Positions 47,952 to 56,823 of a stretch of DNA of 64,000 bases are shown here, one piece after another. The position numbers and the translations under genes were made by a program. The notes under the pieces were generated by a model. The model ran no database searches. It saw nothing but the letters and a program-made list of their open reading frames with translations, and was not told the DNA's origin. Numbering within the stretch: position 1 is the first letter of the stretch; each line of letters opens with the position of its first letter. This stretch comes from Mesorhizobium sp. (lineage in GTDB: Bacteria; Pseudomonadota; Alphaproteobacteria; Rhizobiales; Rhizobiaceae), in contig NZ_JAFKID010000005.1 of the NCBI RefSeq assembly GCF_017306545.1, positions 38,220-102,219 of the forward strand, written 5' to 3'.

Positions 47952-49169
47952 ATGACGGAGCGGCAGGCCCGGCGGATCGTCGTTGCCGGGGCCGGGATTG
48001 CCGGACTGACGGCGGCTATCGCGTTTGCGCGGCGCGGGTTTTCCGTGCAGGTGTTCGAGCAAGCCCCGCGTTTCGAACCGTTCGGCGCCGGCCTCCAGCT
48101 TTCACCGAACGCCAGCCGCATTCTCGACGGGCTCGGTGTGCTCGCCGCCCTGCGGCCGAAGGCGGTGCAGCCGCAGGCCGTGCTGCTGAGGGATGCCGCT
48201 TCGTTGAAGACGCTGGCCCACATTCCGCTGGGCGATTTCGCCGAACGGCGCTGGGGCGCGCCCTATCTTGCTGTCCATCGGGCCGATCTTCATGCCGCGC
48301 TGGTCCACTCGGCCAGGCAGGAAAAGACCATCGACCTCGTCACGGACGCCCGGATCACCGGCGACGCCGCGGCCGCCGGCAACGGCGCAACCGTCACAGT
48401 CGAGGGGAACGGTCGCCGCGAGATTGTCGAAGCCGACTTCGTCATCGGCGCCGATGGCGTCTGGTCCGCCCTGCGCGGAAACCTGTTTCCCGCCTCCCGC
48501 CGCCGCTTCTCCGGCTCGCTGGCATGGCGGGCGACGGTGACGGCAGACAGCCCTGCCGGCCAGGCCTTTTCCGCCGTCTCGGCGGCGGATTGCGTCACCA
48601 CCTTCCTCGATCCCGCCTTTCATCTCGTCGCCTATCCGGTCAGCGGCGGATCGGCTTTCAACCTCGTGGCCTTCACCAAGGGCCCGGCCGACGGCAAATC
48701 CAGCGCCGCCGCTATTTCCGTGCTGCGGCAGGCCATGCGCCATGCGCCGCCCGCCCTCGCCCATGTCGTCGAAGAGGCCGGGGCATGGACCGCCTGGCCG
48801 ATCCATACCGTCGATCAGGACGGCTCCTGGACCCGCGGCGGACGCTTCGCACTGATCGGCGACGCCGCACACGCCATGACGCCTTTCGCCGCACAAGGCG
48901 CGGCCATGGCTATCGAAGACGCGGCAACGCTTGCGCAAGCCGTGGCCGGCACGCATGGCGAACCCACCGAAGCACTGGGCGCATGGGAGCGGAAGCGTAA
49001 AGCGCGCATGACGAAAGTGGCCCAGCGCGGCGCGCTGAACAAGCTGGCGTGGAACGCCGCCGGGCCGCTGGCGATCGGCCGCGACCTGTTGCTTAGGATG
49101 CGTTCGCCCGAAAGCCTCGCGGCCGATCTCGACTGGTTGTACGGATGGCGAATAGCGAATAGCGAATAG
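47952..49169 (+). CDS. FAD-dependent aromatic-ring monooxygenase
   Basis: 405 residues with the three flavoprotein hydroxylase fingerprints: GAGIAGLTAAIAFARRG near the N-terminus, the DG motif ADFVIGADGVWSALR near residue 155-170 and the GDAAHAMTPFAAQGAAMAIEDA motif near 308. These bind FAD and NAD(P)H and hydroxylate aromatic acids (salicylate or 3-hydroxybenzoate type). The substrate is unknown. The final residues WRIANSE and the stop are encoded inside a 7-bp tandem repeat at 49148-49174, so the C-terminus is repeat-derived. Confidence 0.9.
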   Translation: MTERQARRIVVAGAGIAGLTAAIAFARRGFSVQVFEQAPRFEPFGAGLQLSPNASRILDGLGVLAALRPKAVQPQAVLLRDAASLKTLAHIPLGDFAERRWGAPYLAVHRADLHAALVHSARQEKTIDLVTDARITGDAAAAGNGATVTVEGNGRREIVEADFVIGADGVWSALRGNLFPASRRRFSGSLAWRATVTADSPAGQAFSAVSAADCVTTFLDPAFHLVAYPVSGGSAFNLVAFTKGPADGKSSAAAISVLRQAMRHAPPALAHVVEEAGAWTAWPIHTVDQDGSWTRGGRFALIGDAAHAMTPFAAQGAAMAIEDAATLAQAVAGTHGEPTEALGAWERKRKARMTKVAQRGALNKLAWNAAGPLAIGRDLLLRMRSPESLAADLDWLYGWRIANSE

Positions 49170-49213
49170 CGAATCTGGTCGGCGCGTATGCGCCAACCCC
49201 TTCCCTATTCGCC
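49147..49213. repeat. Palindromic repeat with a 7-bp tandem array at the end of the monooxygenase gene
   Basis: Three full copies and one partial copy of GCGAATA run from 49148 to 49174. The outer GGCGAATAG (49147-49155) is inverted at CTATTCGCC (49205-49213), with an inner palindrome GGCGC-GTAT-GCGCC (49181-49194). The stop TAG of the upstream gene lies within the array. Confidence 0.8.
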
Positions 49214-49228
49214 ACTCCCCATACGCTC

Positions 49229-50032
49229 TCAGTGCAGGATCTGCGACAGGAACAGCTTCGTGCGCTCATGACGCGGGTGGTCGAAGAACTCGGCCGGCGT
49301 GTTCTGCTCGACGATCTGGCCGGCATCCATGAAGATGACGCGGTTTGCGACCTTGCGGGCGAAGCCCATTTCGTGCGTGACGCACAGCATCGTCATGCCT
49401 TCCTCGGCCAGACCCACCATCGTCTCCAGCACTTCCTTGATCATTTCGGGATCAAGCGCCGACGTCGGCTCGTCGAACAGCATGATGCGCGGGTTCATGC
49501 AGAGCGACCGGGCAATCGCCACGCGCTGCTGCTGGCCGCCGGAAAGCTGCCCCGGATATTTGTGGGCCTGCTCGGGAATCTTGACGCGCTTGAGGAAGTG
49601 CATGGCCGTCTCCTCGGCCTGCTTCTTCGGGATCTTTCGCACCCAGATCGGCGCCAGCGTGCAGTTCTCCAGAATCGTCAGGTGCGGGAACAGGTTGAAG
49701 TGCTGGAACACCATGCCGACCTCGCGGCGCACCTCGTCGATCTTCTTGAGATCGTTGGTGAGTTCCTTGCCCTCGACGACGATCTTGCCCTTCTGGTGTT
49801 CCTCCAGCCGGTTGATGCAGCGGATCATCGTCGACTTGCCCGAGCCGGATGGCCCGCAGATGACGATGCGCTCGCCACGCATCACCTTGAGGTTGATGTC
49901 CTTCAGCACATGGAACTCGCCGTACCATTTGTGCATGCCGGTGATCTCGATGGCGACCTCGGTATCGGAGACGTGCATCTTCTTGGTATCGGCCTTGATC
50001 TCTTCGGCGCCGACTGCGTTTTCCGTGGCCAT
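49229..50032 (-). CDS. aapP: General L-amino acid ABC transporter ATP-binding protein AapP
   Basis: 267 residues. Walker A is GPSGSGKST, the signature is LSGGQQQR, Walker B is [13 protein letters not shown], followed by the switch His in [16 protein letters not shown]. It energises import of many L-amino acids from the inner-membrane face. It ends the aapJQMP operon, 22 bp after aapM, and its small N-terminal extension (about 25 residues) is typical of AapP. Confidence 0.95.
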   Translation of the reverse strand: MATENAVGAEEIKADTKKMHVSDTEVAIEITGMHKWYGEFHVLKDINLKVMRGERIVICGPSGSGKSTMIRCINRLEEHQKGKIVVEGKELTNDLKKIDEVRREVGMVFQHFNLFPHLTILENCTLAPIWVRKIPKKQAEETAMHFLKRVKIPEQAHKYPGQLSGGQQQRVAIARSLCMNPRIMLFDEPTSALDPEMIKEVLETMVGLAEEGMTMLCVTHEMGFARKVANRVIFMDAGQIVEQNTPAEFFDHPRHERTKLFLSQILH

Positions 50033-50053
50033 GAGCCTTTTCCCCTTGGATTC

Positions 50054-51214
50054 CTAGCGTTTGTGACCGGTATCGAGCCGGCGTTCCATGAACTGTGAAT
50101 AGCGCGACATGCCGAAACAGAAAATCCAGAAAACGGCGGCGGCGAAAACATATCCCGTCTTGGCCGTCTGCGGCGTCGCCCAGGTCGGGTCGCCCGAGAT
50201 GTTCTGCTTCACGACGCCGAGCAGGTCGAACATCGAGATGATGAGCACCAGCGTGGTGTCCTTGAACATGCCGATGAAGGTGTTGACGATGCCCGGAATG
50301 ACCAGCTTCAACGCCTGCGGCATGATGATGAAGCCCATCTTCTGCCAATAGCCGAGCCCGAGCGAATCGGCGCCCTCGTACTGCCCCTTCGGGATAGCCT
50401 GGAGCCCGCCGCGCACCACCTCCGCCATATAGGCGGCGGCGAACAGGGCGACGCCGATCAGCGCGCGCAGCAGTTTGTCGAAGGTCATGCCCGGCGGCAC
50501 GAACAGCGGCAGCATGAAGGACGCCATGAACAGCACCGTGACCAGCGGCACGCCGCGCACCGCCTCGATGAAGATCACCGACAGGAGCTTGACGATCGGC
50601 ATCTTCGAGCGCCGCCCCATCGCCAGCAGGATACCGAGCGGCAGCGACACGACGATGCCGACATAAGACAGCACCAGCGTCACCATCAGGCCGCCCCAGC
50701 GCGGCGTCTCGACGTAAGGCAGCCCGAAGAAGCCGCCGACCAGCAGGAAGAAGGCGATGAACGGAAACACGACGAAGAACAGGATAGCGTTGACGCCCTT
50801 GTAGGGCACGCGCGGGATGAGCAGCGGCGCCAGCAGGGCGATGAAGACGATGCCGGTCAGGATGACGCGCCAGCGCTCCTCCATCGGATAGCGGCCGAAC
50901 ATGAACTGGCCGAAGCGGCCGCTGACGAACGGCCAGCAGGCCCCGGACCAGCCGGCCGGCAGTTGCCCGCCCTGCTCCGTCGTCAGGCAGGCGGTGCGAT
51001 CGGCACCGGTCCACACGGCATCGAAGAACACCCAGTTGAGCATTTGCGGCAGCGCCCAGGCGACCGCCAGCAACGCCAGCACGGTAAGAACCGAATCGAC
51101 CGGCGTGGCGAACAGGTTCCGGCGCAGCCAGGCGCCCGGCCCGACCTGCGAGCGCGGCGCCTGCTCGGCCAGAGCCATTTCGGTGCGCACCCAGGACATG
51201 TCATGTTCCTGCAT
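50054..51214 (-). CDS. aapM: General L-amino acid ABC transporter permease AapM
   Basis: 386 residues, larger than a minimal permease because of an N-terminal extension with extra helices typical of AapM. The EAA loop reads [22 protein letters not shown], and the C-terminal helices follow. It forms the translocation pore with AapQ in the inner membrane. It follows aapQ with 3 bp between stop and start. Confidence 0.95.
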   Translation of the reverse strand: MQEHDMSWVRTEMALAEQAPRSQVGPGAWLRRNLFATPVDSVLTVLALLAVAWALPQMLNWVFFDAVWTGADRTACLTTEQGGQLPAGWSGACWPFVSGRFGQFMFGRYPMEERWRVILTGIVFIALLAPLLIPRVPYKGVNAILFFVVFPFIAFFLLVGGFFGLPYVETPRWGGLMVTLVLSYVGIVVSLPLGILLAMGRRSKMPIVKLLSVIFIEAVRGVPLVTVLFMASFMLPLFVPPGMTFDKLLRALIGVALFAAAYMAEVVRGGLQAIPKGQYEGADSLGLGYWQKMGFIIMPQALKLVIPGIVNTFIGMFKDTTLVLIISMFDLLGVVKQNISGDPTWATPQTAKTGYVFAAAVFWIFCFGMSRYSQFMERRLDTGHKR

Positions 51215-51217
51215 GGC

Positions 51218-52405
51218 TCACCTCTCCTTCAGCGCCATCTTGGTGTTGAACCAGTTCATGAACAGCGAGGTCACGATACTGATGCCGAGATAGACGACCA
51301 TGAAGATGACCACCACCTCGATGGCCTGGCCGGTCTGGTTCAGGATCGTGCCGCCGACGGCGTAGAGGTCGGGATAGCCTATCGCCACCGCGAGCGAGGA
51401 GTTCTTGGTCAGGTTGAGATACTGGCTGGTCAGCGGCGGGATGATGATACGCATCGCCTGCGGAATGACGACGAGGCGCAGCCCCTGGCCGGAGCGCAGG
51501 CCAAGCGCGGAATAGGCCTCCGTCTGGCCCTTCGGGACGCCGACGATGCCGGCCCTGACGATCTCGGCGATGAAGGCGGCGGTGTAGAAGGACAGCGCCA
51601 GGTAGAGCGACAGGAATTCCGGCTTGACGTTGACGCCGCCGGTCAGGTTGAAGGTGCCCTTCTGCGGGAACTCGATCGAGAGCGGAAATCCCGCCAGTGC
51701 AAAGCCGAGCAGTGGCATGCCGACGATCAGCGCCACGCTGGTCAGGAACACCGGAAACTGCTGGCCCGTCGCCATCTGCCGCGCCCTGGCGCGACGCGCC
51801 ACGTACCAGGAGAGCACCAGGCCGGCGGCCAGCCCCGCCACAACCAGCCACGCCCTGTCGCCCCAGACGAAGCGCGGAAAGTAGAAACCGCGGTTGTTGA
51901 GGAAGGAGCCGAACGGCAGGCCGACGCTGTCGCGCACGTTGGGCAGCAGCGCCAGCACGCCCTGATACCAGAACAGGATGACCAGCAGCGGCGGAATGTT
52001 GCGGAAGACTTCGATGTAGACGGTGGCCAGCTTGCGGATCAGCCAATTGTTCGAGAGCCGGCCGATGCCGACCAGAAAGCCGATGACGGTCGCGCTGACG
52101 ATGCCGGCGATGGCCACGATGGCCGTGTTGAGCATGCCGACGACGAGCGCGCGCCCGTAGGACGAATCCGAACTGTAGTCGATCAGATGATTGGAGATGT
52201 CGAAGCCGGCCCGCCCTTTCAGGAAGCCGAACCCGGTCGCGATGTGGGAGCGGCTCAGGTTCTCGATCGTGTTGTCGACGATCCACCAGACGCCAAGGAC
52301 CAGCAGCACGACCAGCACGACCTGAAAGACGATGCCTCGCACTCTGGGATCGTAGAGCAGCGATGCCCTTGCCGGCGCCGCTTCGCGAATGACCTCTTGT
52401 GACAC
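51218..52405 (-). CDS. aapQ: General L-amino acid ABC transporter permease AapQ
   Basis: 395 residues from a GTG at 52405, preceded by AAGGGG at the right distance; an ATG 17 codons upstream (52456) has no such site and would crowd the hairpin after aapJ. The EAA loop is EIVRAGIVGVPKGQTEAYSALG. Large periplasmic and N-terminal segments distinguish it from AapM. With AapM it forms the membrane channel; the pair is broad-specificity in rhizobia. Confidence 0.93.
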   Translation of the reverse strand: MSQEVIREAAPARASLLYDPRVRGIVFQVVLVVLLVLGVWWIVDNTIENLSRSHIATGFGFLKGRAGFDISNHLIDYSSDSSYGRALVVGMLNTAIVAIAGIVSATVIGFLVGIGRLSNNWLIRKLATVYIEVFRNIPPLLVILFWYQGVLALLPNVRDSVGLPFGSFLNNRGFYFPRFVWGDRAWLVVAGLAAGLVLSWYVARRARARQMATGQQFPVFLTSVALIVGMPLLGFALAGFPLSIEFPQKGTFNLTGGVNVKPEFLSLYLALSFYTAAFIAEIVRAGIVGVPKGQTEAYSALGLRSGQGLRLVVIPQAMRIIIPPLTSQYLNLTKNSSLAVAIGYPDLYAVGGTILNQTGQAIEVVVIFMVVYLGISIVTSLFMNWFNTKMALKER

Positions 52406-52464
52406 AGGGTTCCCCTTCCCGTCAGTCCGGCCGTTTGTATTGTTATTGCGAGCCAAGACCGGAA

Positions 52465-52494
52465 CGGGCCGGAGGCGTGTCAGCCCCCGGCCCG
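52465..52494 (-). terminator. Hairpin between aapJ and aapQ
   Basis: On the minus strand CGGGCCGGGGGC pairs with GCCTCCGGCCCG (one mismatch) around a six-base loop, 10 bp after the aapJ stop. No T-run follows, so it probably stabilises or attenuates the message and keeps the binding protein in excess over the permeases. Confidence 0.65.
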
Positions 52495-52504
52495 TCTCGA
52501 CCGA

Positions 52505-53533
52505 TTACCGGATGGGCATGCCGTATTGCAGGCCGCCCTTGGTCCACAGCGCATTGATGCCGCGGGCGATCTTGAGCGGGCTGCCCTGGCCGACGTTGCG
52601 CTCGAAGATCTCGCCGTAATTGCCGACGGCCTTGACGATGTTGACGACCCAGTCGTTCGAAACGCCGAGATCGGTGCCGATCTTGGTTTCCGCCTCGGTG
52701 CCCAGCAGCCGCTTGATATCCGGGTTGTCCGAGTTCTTCATTTCATCGACATTGGCCTGGGTAACGCCGGCTTCCTCGGCGTCCAGCAGGGCGAAGTAGG
52801 TCCACTTGACGATGTGGTACCACTTGTCGTCGCCCTGGCGCACGGCCGGTCCGAGCGGCTCCTTGGAGATGATTTCCGGCAGCACGACGTGGTCGTTCGG
52901 CGAGGCCATTTGCAAGCGCACCGCATAGAGGCCCGACTGGTCGGTCGTGTAGGCATCGCAGCGGCCCGAGTCATAGGCGGCGTTGGCCTCCTCGAATTTC
53001 TCGAAGACGACCGGATTGTATTCCATCTTGTTCGCCTTGAAGTAGTCGGCGAGGTTGAGTTCCGTCGTGGTGCCCGACTGCACGCAGATCGCCGCGCCGG
53101 AAAGCTGGAGGGCCGAATTCACGCCGGGCAGCTTCTTGGAATTGATCATAAAGCCCTGGCCGTCGTAGTAGGTGACGCCAGCGAAGTTGAGGCCGAGCGC
53201 GGTGTCGCGGTTGATCGTCCAGGTGGTGTTGCGCGACAGGATGTCGATTTCGCCGGATTGCAGCGCGGTGAAACGGTCCTTGGCGGAGAGGCCGGTGAAC
53301 TTCACCTTGCTGCCGTCGCCGAACACGGCGGCCGCGACCGCACGGCAGAAATCGACGTCGATGCCCTTCCATTCGCCCTTGTCGTTGGGGGCTGAGAACC
53401 CGGCCAGGCCGGTGTTGACGCCGCACTGGATGAACCCCTTCGCCTTGACGTCGCTCAATGTATCGGCCGCCGCTGCCGAAGCCATAAAGCCGAATGCGGC
53501 CGCCCCCAGAATACCGATTGCAATGTGTTTCAT
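52505..53533 (-). CDS. aapJ: General L-amino acid ABC transporter substrate-binding protein AapJ
   Basis: 342 residues with a signal peptide (cleavage ASAAAADT). The type-F amino-acid binding fold reads QCGVNTGLAGFSAPNDKGEW and DVDFCRAVAAAVFGDGSKVK, with C-terminal GGLQYGMPIR. It delivers a broad range of L-amino acids to AapQMP in the periplasm. It is the first gene of the operon; the 420-bp space before it contains the promoter region shared with metC. Confidence 0.95.
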   Translation of the reverse strand: MKHIAIGILGAAAFGFMASAAAADTLSDVKAKGFIQCGVNTGLAGFSAPNDKGEWKGIDVDFCRAVAAAVFGDGSKVKFTGLSAKDRFTALQSGEIDILSRNTTWTINRDTALGLNFAGVTYYDGQGFMINSKKLPGVNSALQLSGAAICVQSGTTTELNLADYFKANKMEYNPVVFEKFEEANAAYDSGRCDAYTTDQSGLYAVRLQMASPNDHVVLPEIISKEPLGPAVRQGDDKWYHIVKWTYFALLDAEEAGVTQANVDEMKNSDNPDIKRLLGTEAETKIGTDLGVSNDWVVNIVKAVGNYGEIFERNVGQGSPLKIARGINALWTKGGLQYGMPIR

Positions 53534-53953
53534 GACCCACAGACCCTTTTCTGATTCTCAGGTAATGCCCTGATCTTTATTGCCGTGCGAATGCAGCTCC
53601 TATCCCGGCCCATTTCCGGAACGCGACGCCAAAGCCGGCGCAAACGCTGCCCCCATTCACGAACTGCATCGAAGGCGATTATTCCGGTGAGGTCAAGAAA
53701 AATGACCGAAGCCGCGGCTGTTTGAGGGTCAGATACGGAAAACGGTGTGGATACAGGTGCTTGCATCGCGTCCTTGGCGTTGAAAGGGTGATTCCCGACC
53801 TGGCCCGTGGAGTATGGTTTTGCGTCGCCGCCCGCCACCTGCACGTGGTTGGACCATCCGAACGAGCCGTCTGACACCGCCGTCGCCGTTGCATACGGAA
53901 GGAGCGCGCACTATGGCTCCGCCATACGGCAAGCGACCACGAGGCGACCAAGC
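53534..53953. other. 420-bp intergenic region between aapJ and metC, no gene seen
   Basis: The region between the divergent aapJ and metC genes contains their promoters. I looked for an S-adenosylmethionine or other riboswitch, an NtrC or sigma-54 site and any conserved reading frame and could not support one. Short open frames here have no ribosome binding site or codon bias. Confidence 0.6.
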
Positions 53954-55123
53954 ATGGCCAAAGGCGACGGAAACTGGGGCATCAACACGCGGCTCGCCCA
54001 TGGCGGCAACGATCCCCGCGACTATTTCGGCTTCGTCAACCCGCCGGTCGTGCATGCCTCCACCGTGCTTTATCCCGACGCAGCCACGATGGCGGGCCGG
54101 TCGCAGAAATACACCTACGGCACGCGCGGAACGCCGACGACGGACGCGCTGGCAACGGCCATCGACGCTCTCGAAGGATCGGCCGGCACCATCATCGTGC
54201 CGTCAGGCCTCGCCGCCGTCACCGTGCCGCTGCTCGCCTTCGCGGCGGCGGGCGAGCATATGCTGATCGTCGATTCGGTCTATCATCCGACCCGGCATTT
54301 CGCCGACACCATGCTGAAGCGCCTCGGCGTCGAGATCGAATATTACGACCCGCATGTCGGCGCCGGCATCTCGAAGCTCATCAAGGCGAACACCAGCGTC
54401 GTGTTCACCGAATCCCCCGGCTCCAACACTTTCGAAGTGCAGGACATCCCCGCCATCGCCAAGGCCGCGAAAGCCGCCGGCGCCGTGGTGATGATGGACA
54501 ACACCTGGGCGACGCCGCTCTACTTCAAGCCGTTGGAGCACGGCGTCGACATTTCCATCCACGCCGCCACCAAATACCCGGCCGGCCATTCGGACGTGCT
54601 GCTGGGCACCGTCTCGGCCAACGAAGCCTGCTGGGAGCGGCTGCACGAAGGCTTTGTGACGCTGGGCTGCTGCGCCGGGCCCGACGACGTCTACCAGGTG
54701 CTGCGCGGCCTGCGCACGATGGGCGTCAGGCTGGAACACCATCGCCGGAGCGCGCTGGAGGTCGCCACATGGCTTGAGGCGCAGCCCGGCGTGGCGCGCG
54801 TCCTGCATCCGGCGCTGCCCAGCCACCCCGACCACGCGCTGTGGCGCCGCGACTTCGGCGGCTCGAGCGGCGTCTTCTCGATCGTGCTCGCCGGCGGCGG
54901 GCAGAAAGAGCAACACGCTTTCCTCGACGCGCTGACGATCTTCGGCCTCGGCTACTCGTGGGGCGGCTATGAAAGCCTCGCGGTGCCCGTGTTCCTCGGC
55001 GACCGGGTGGTGGCGAAGGCGTCCGAGGAAGGACCGGTCATCCGCCTTCAGATCGGCCTCGAAGATGTGGCCGACCTGAAAGCCGACCTGTCGCGCGGGC
55101 TCGCCGCGGCCGCTGCCGCCTGA
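53954..55123 (+). CDS. metC: Cystathionine beta-lyase MetC (PLP-dependent)
   Basis: 389 residues. The PLP lysine is in SIHAATKYPAGHSD (Lys207), with TKYGTRGTP-like YTYGTRGTPTTDAL near the N-terminus and MDNTWATPLYFKP for the phosphate-binding loop. It cleaves cystathionine to homocysteine, pyruvate and ammonia in methionine synthesis. The ATG at 53954 follows GAGGCGACC; an upstream in-frame start lacks support. The arrangement metC divergent from aapJ is that of Rhizobium leguminosarum. Confidence 0.93.
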   Translation: MAKGDGNWGINTRLAHGGNDPRDYFGFVNPPVVHASTVLYPDAATMAGRSQKYTYGTRGTPTTDALATAIDALEGSAGTIIVPSGLAAVTVPLLAFAAAGEHMLIVDSVYHPTRHFADTMLKRLGVEIEYYDPHVGAGISKLIKANTSVVFTESPGSNTFEVQDIPAIAKAAKAAGAVVMMDNTWATPLYFKPLEHGVDISIHAATKYPAGHSDVLLGTVSANEACWERLHEGFVTLGCCAGPDDVYQVLRGLRTMGVRLEHHRRSALEVATWLEAQPGVARVLHPALPSHPDHALWRRDFGGSSGVFSIVLAGGGQKEQHAFLDALTIFGLGYSWGGYESLAVPVFLGDRVVAKASEEGPVIRLQIGLEDVADLKADLSRGLAAAAAA

Positions 55124-55140
55124 CGCTTCCGGACAGACGG

Positions 55141-55240
55141 GCATGTCTCCCGAAAGTGGTCCCGGTTTCGGGAAAAGGACATGCGTAAAATCAGGAAGCC
55201 AAAGCGCACGGAGCGAATCTGAAAGATCGCGAAACGCTTT
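55141..55240. repeat. Rhizobiales-type palindromic repeat downstream of metC
   Basis: GCATGTC at 55141 is inverted by GACATGC ending at 55184; nested CCGAAA / TTTCGG flanks GTGGTCCCGG. A second palindromic half follows, AAAGCG at 55201 inverted by CGCTTT ending at 55240, separated by GAGCGAATCTGAAAGATCGCG. This matches, by recall, a very common interspersed element of Mesorhizobium and relatives. Confidence 0.8.
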
Positions 55241-55374
55241 GGGCGAGACAGGCGCTCCGCACCGGAGCGCGACGATACGGCATGCTTTCCGGAAAGGATT
55301 CGTGCGGAACCTTTCGGGCCTTCTCCTGTTCCATTGCTGTCGCAATGCTGCGGCGCACAGAAATGGAGAACATC

Positions 55375-55674
55375 ATGCTTACGAGAATTCTCGCAGCCTC
55401 GACCCTCGTTTTCGGTCTGGCCGCCTCGGGCGCGATGGCGCAGTCGGTCGGCGACCGTTCGGAAATCAACGGTGTCCCCACCTCGTCGATGGACGACACG
55501 ATGATCGACACCGGCACCACCGGCAGCATCTATCCTGACGGCACCATGGGCACGACGGTGGGTTCGGACAAGGTCAGCACCGGGGCGTTGGGACCGTGCG
55601 CTTCCGCACCGGGTACCATGGGACCCGACGCCAATGCGTCGATGAACATAAACGACAAGTACTGCGGCAAGTAA
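55375..55674 (+). CDS. Small secreted protein of unknown function
   Basis: 99 residues from the ATG at 55375 (GGAGAA six bases upstream). A signal peptide ends near GAMAQS. The mature part is Ser/Thr/Gly/Asp-rich, with two cysteines (GPCASAP and the terminal DKYCGK) and no known domain. It is likely periplasmic or secreted. It follows the palindromic repeat region, so its promoter may lie within it. Confidence 0.6.
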   Translation: MLTRILAASTLVFGLAASGAMAQSVGDRSEINGVPTSSMDDTMIDTGTTGSIYPDGTMGTTVGSDKVSTGALGPCASAPGTMGPDANASMNINDKYCGK

Positions 55675-55769
55675 CCGATCCGCTGCGCGCCGGACTGAAA
55701 AACGCCGGTTGTCGAACTGGACGGGCGGCGGCTGAATTCGTGAAAGACCGGCGTGCGAACGCGCCGGCC

Positions 55770-55931
55770 TCAGTTGGCCTTGCGGTGTTCGTCGCGCTGG
55801 ACAGGCGAAAGCAGGCGGCTTCGCCGCTCGAACGAAAGCTGACGGTCCCAGGGATCGAAGAAATCCACCGGCTCCGGTTCGCGGGCATTGTCGGACTCAG
55901 TGTCCGTTCTGTTGCGGTTATTGTCTGCCAA
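55770..55931 (-). CDS. Possible small protein ending DEHRKAN, unknown function
   Basis: 53 residues from a TTG at 55931 with GGAG about ten bases upstream. The sequence is charged and begins MADNNRNRTDTESDNAREPE, later containing PVDFFDPWDRQLSF and LLSPVQRDEHRKAN; Asp/Glu/Arg-rich with a hydrophobic core. A 6-bp hairpin (CCGGCG/CGCCGG at 55748-55767) directly follows the stop, which supports a real gene end. No family recognised; it could be a chance frame. Confidence 0.35.
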   Translation of the reverse strand: MADNNRNRTDTESDNAREPEPVDFFDPWDRQLSFERRSRLLSPVQRDEHRKAN

Positions 55932-56080
55932 CGTCGAATGACTCCATGTCCCGGATAAGCGGATACGCCAAGGCCGCCGGCGGCGCATACCCCATTCGGG
56001 GTAGATCTCAAAAAAAGTGCCCGGTGCAGCGCAGCCGGCGTCCACAACCCCAGGAAACGAAAGCCCGCCGATCGAAAGGA

Positions 56081-56157
56081 TGGCGATCCCGGCAGGGCTC
56101 GAACCTGCGACCCACAGCTTAGAAGGCTGTTGCTCTATCCAACTGAGCTACGGGACC
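56081..56157 (-). tRNA. tRNA-Arg (anticodon TCT)
   Basis: The minus strand gives acceptor GGTCCCG, D arm with TAGCTCAGTTGGATAGAGCA, anticodon stem CAGCC with loop CTTCTAA (anticodon TCT), T arm GGTTCGAGCCC, 3' acceptor CGGGATC, discriminator G and encoded CCA at 56083-56081. Closed structure with one G-U acceptor pair. Confidence 0.96.
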
Positions 56158-56226
56158 GAACTGCAACCGAAACCAGGCGCATCATACCGCCGCACAACCC
56201 GCAGGCTTGCCCGCGAGGCGTCGCGG

Positions 56227-56532
56227 TCAATGGGTCCAGGGCGTGCGGCGGTCATAGCGGAAATTCTCCGCATAGGAAATCTGCCGCCGCTTGGCTTCCT
56301 TCGGCTCGTCCAGGCGGTACGGAATTTTTTCCCGCTCGGCGTAGGCGATCGCTTCTTCCTTGGTCGGGAAGGAGAGCCGAATCTGGCTCCTCATGTCGCC
56401 GGACGACGTGTAACCCATCAGCGGATCGATCTTGCGCGGCTGCGCCGGATCGAACTCCAGCACCCAGTAACCGGTCTTGGCCTTGCCCGACTGCATGGCG
56501 GTCTTGGCGGGGCTGAAAATGCGTGCGGACAT
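56227..56532 (-). CDS. Complex I NDUFS4-like (ETC complex I) accessory subunit
   Basis: 101 residues from an ATG at 56532 with GAGGTG upstream. The core TGYWVLEFDPAQPRKIDPLMGYTSSGDM, given in parts here as WVLEFDPAQPRKIDPLMGY and SGDMRSQIRLSFPTKEEAI, is the conserved ETC complex I subunit region (NDUFS4). It stabilises NADH dehydrogenase at the hydrophilic arm junction. The gene is alone between two tRNA genes. Confidence 0.92.
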   Translation of the reverse strand: MSARIFSPAKTAMQSGKAKTGYWVLEFDPAQPRKIDPLMGYTSSGDMRSQIRLSFPTKEEAIAYAEREKIPYRLDEPKEAKRRQISYAENFRYDRRTPWTH

Positions 56533-56666
56533 ATGCACCTCATGAATGGCTGCGGCCGGAACCGGCCTTGCTTGCCCCGTGCTTACTGTGCAACGGCGCG
56601 AAGGGCAAGGCTCCGCCGATTTTGCGCTTGCCTTGCAGCAAGCGAACCACTAGGCAACGTCCGGTT

Positions 56667-56743
<77 letters not shown>

Positions 56744-56789
56744 TTTTCTCCGGCAGGATCGAAAAGCCGGCCCGTTTCTCGGGGTGGCA

Positions 56790-56813
56790 GGTTCAAATCC
56801 TGCCACTCCATGC
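56790..56813 (+). other. Orphan tRNA 3'-half-like hairpin after tRNA-Pro
   Basis: GGGGTGGCAGG-TTCAAAT-CCTGCCACTCC forms an 11-bp stem around a TTCAAAT T-loop consensus, followed by A; it looks like the T arm and 3' acceptor of a tRNA without its 5' half. The ends approximate, since only the hairpin is diagnostic. It differs from tRNA-Pro in the T arm, so it is not a simple copy. No integrase or inserted gene lies next to it. Confidence 0.5.
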
Positions 56814-56823
56814 AAGCCACGCC

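Noticed and set aside
53534..53953. S-adenosylmethionine riboswitch before metC
   Set aside because: No SAM-I, SAM-II or SAM-V pattern could be recognised; a covariance search would decide.
56790..56813. Rho-independent terminator
   Set aside because: The stem is good, but no T-run follows and the loop is a tRNA T-loop; a tRNA 3' half explains it better.
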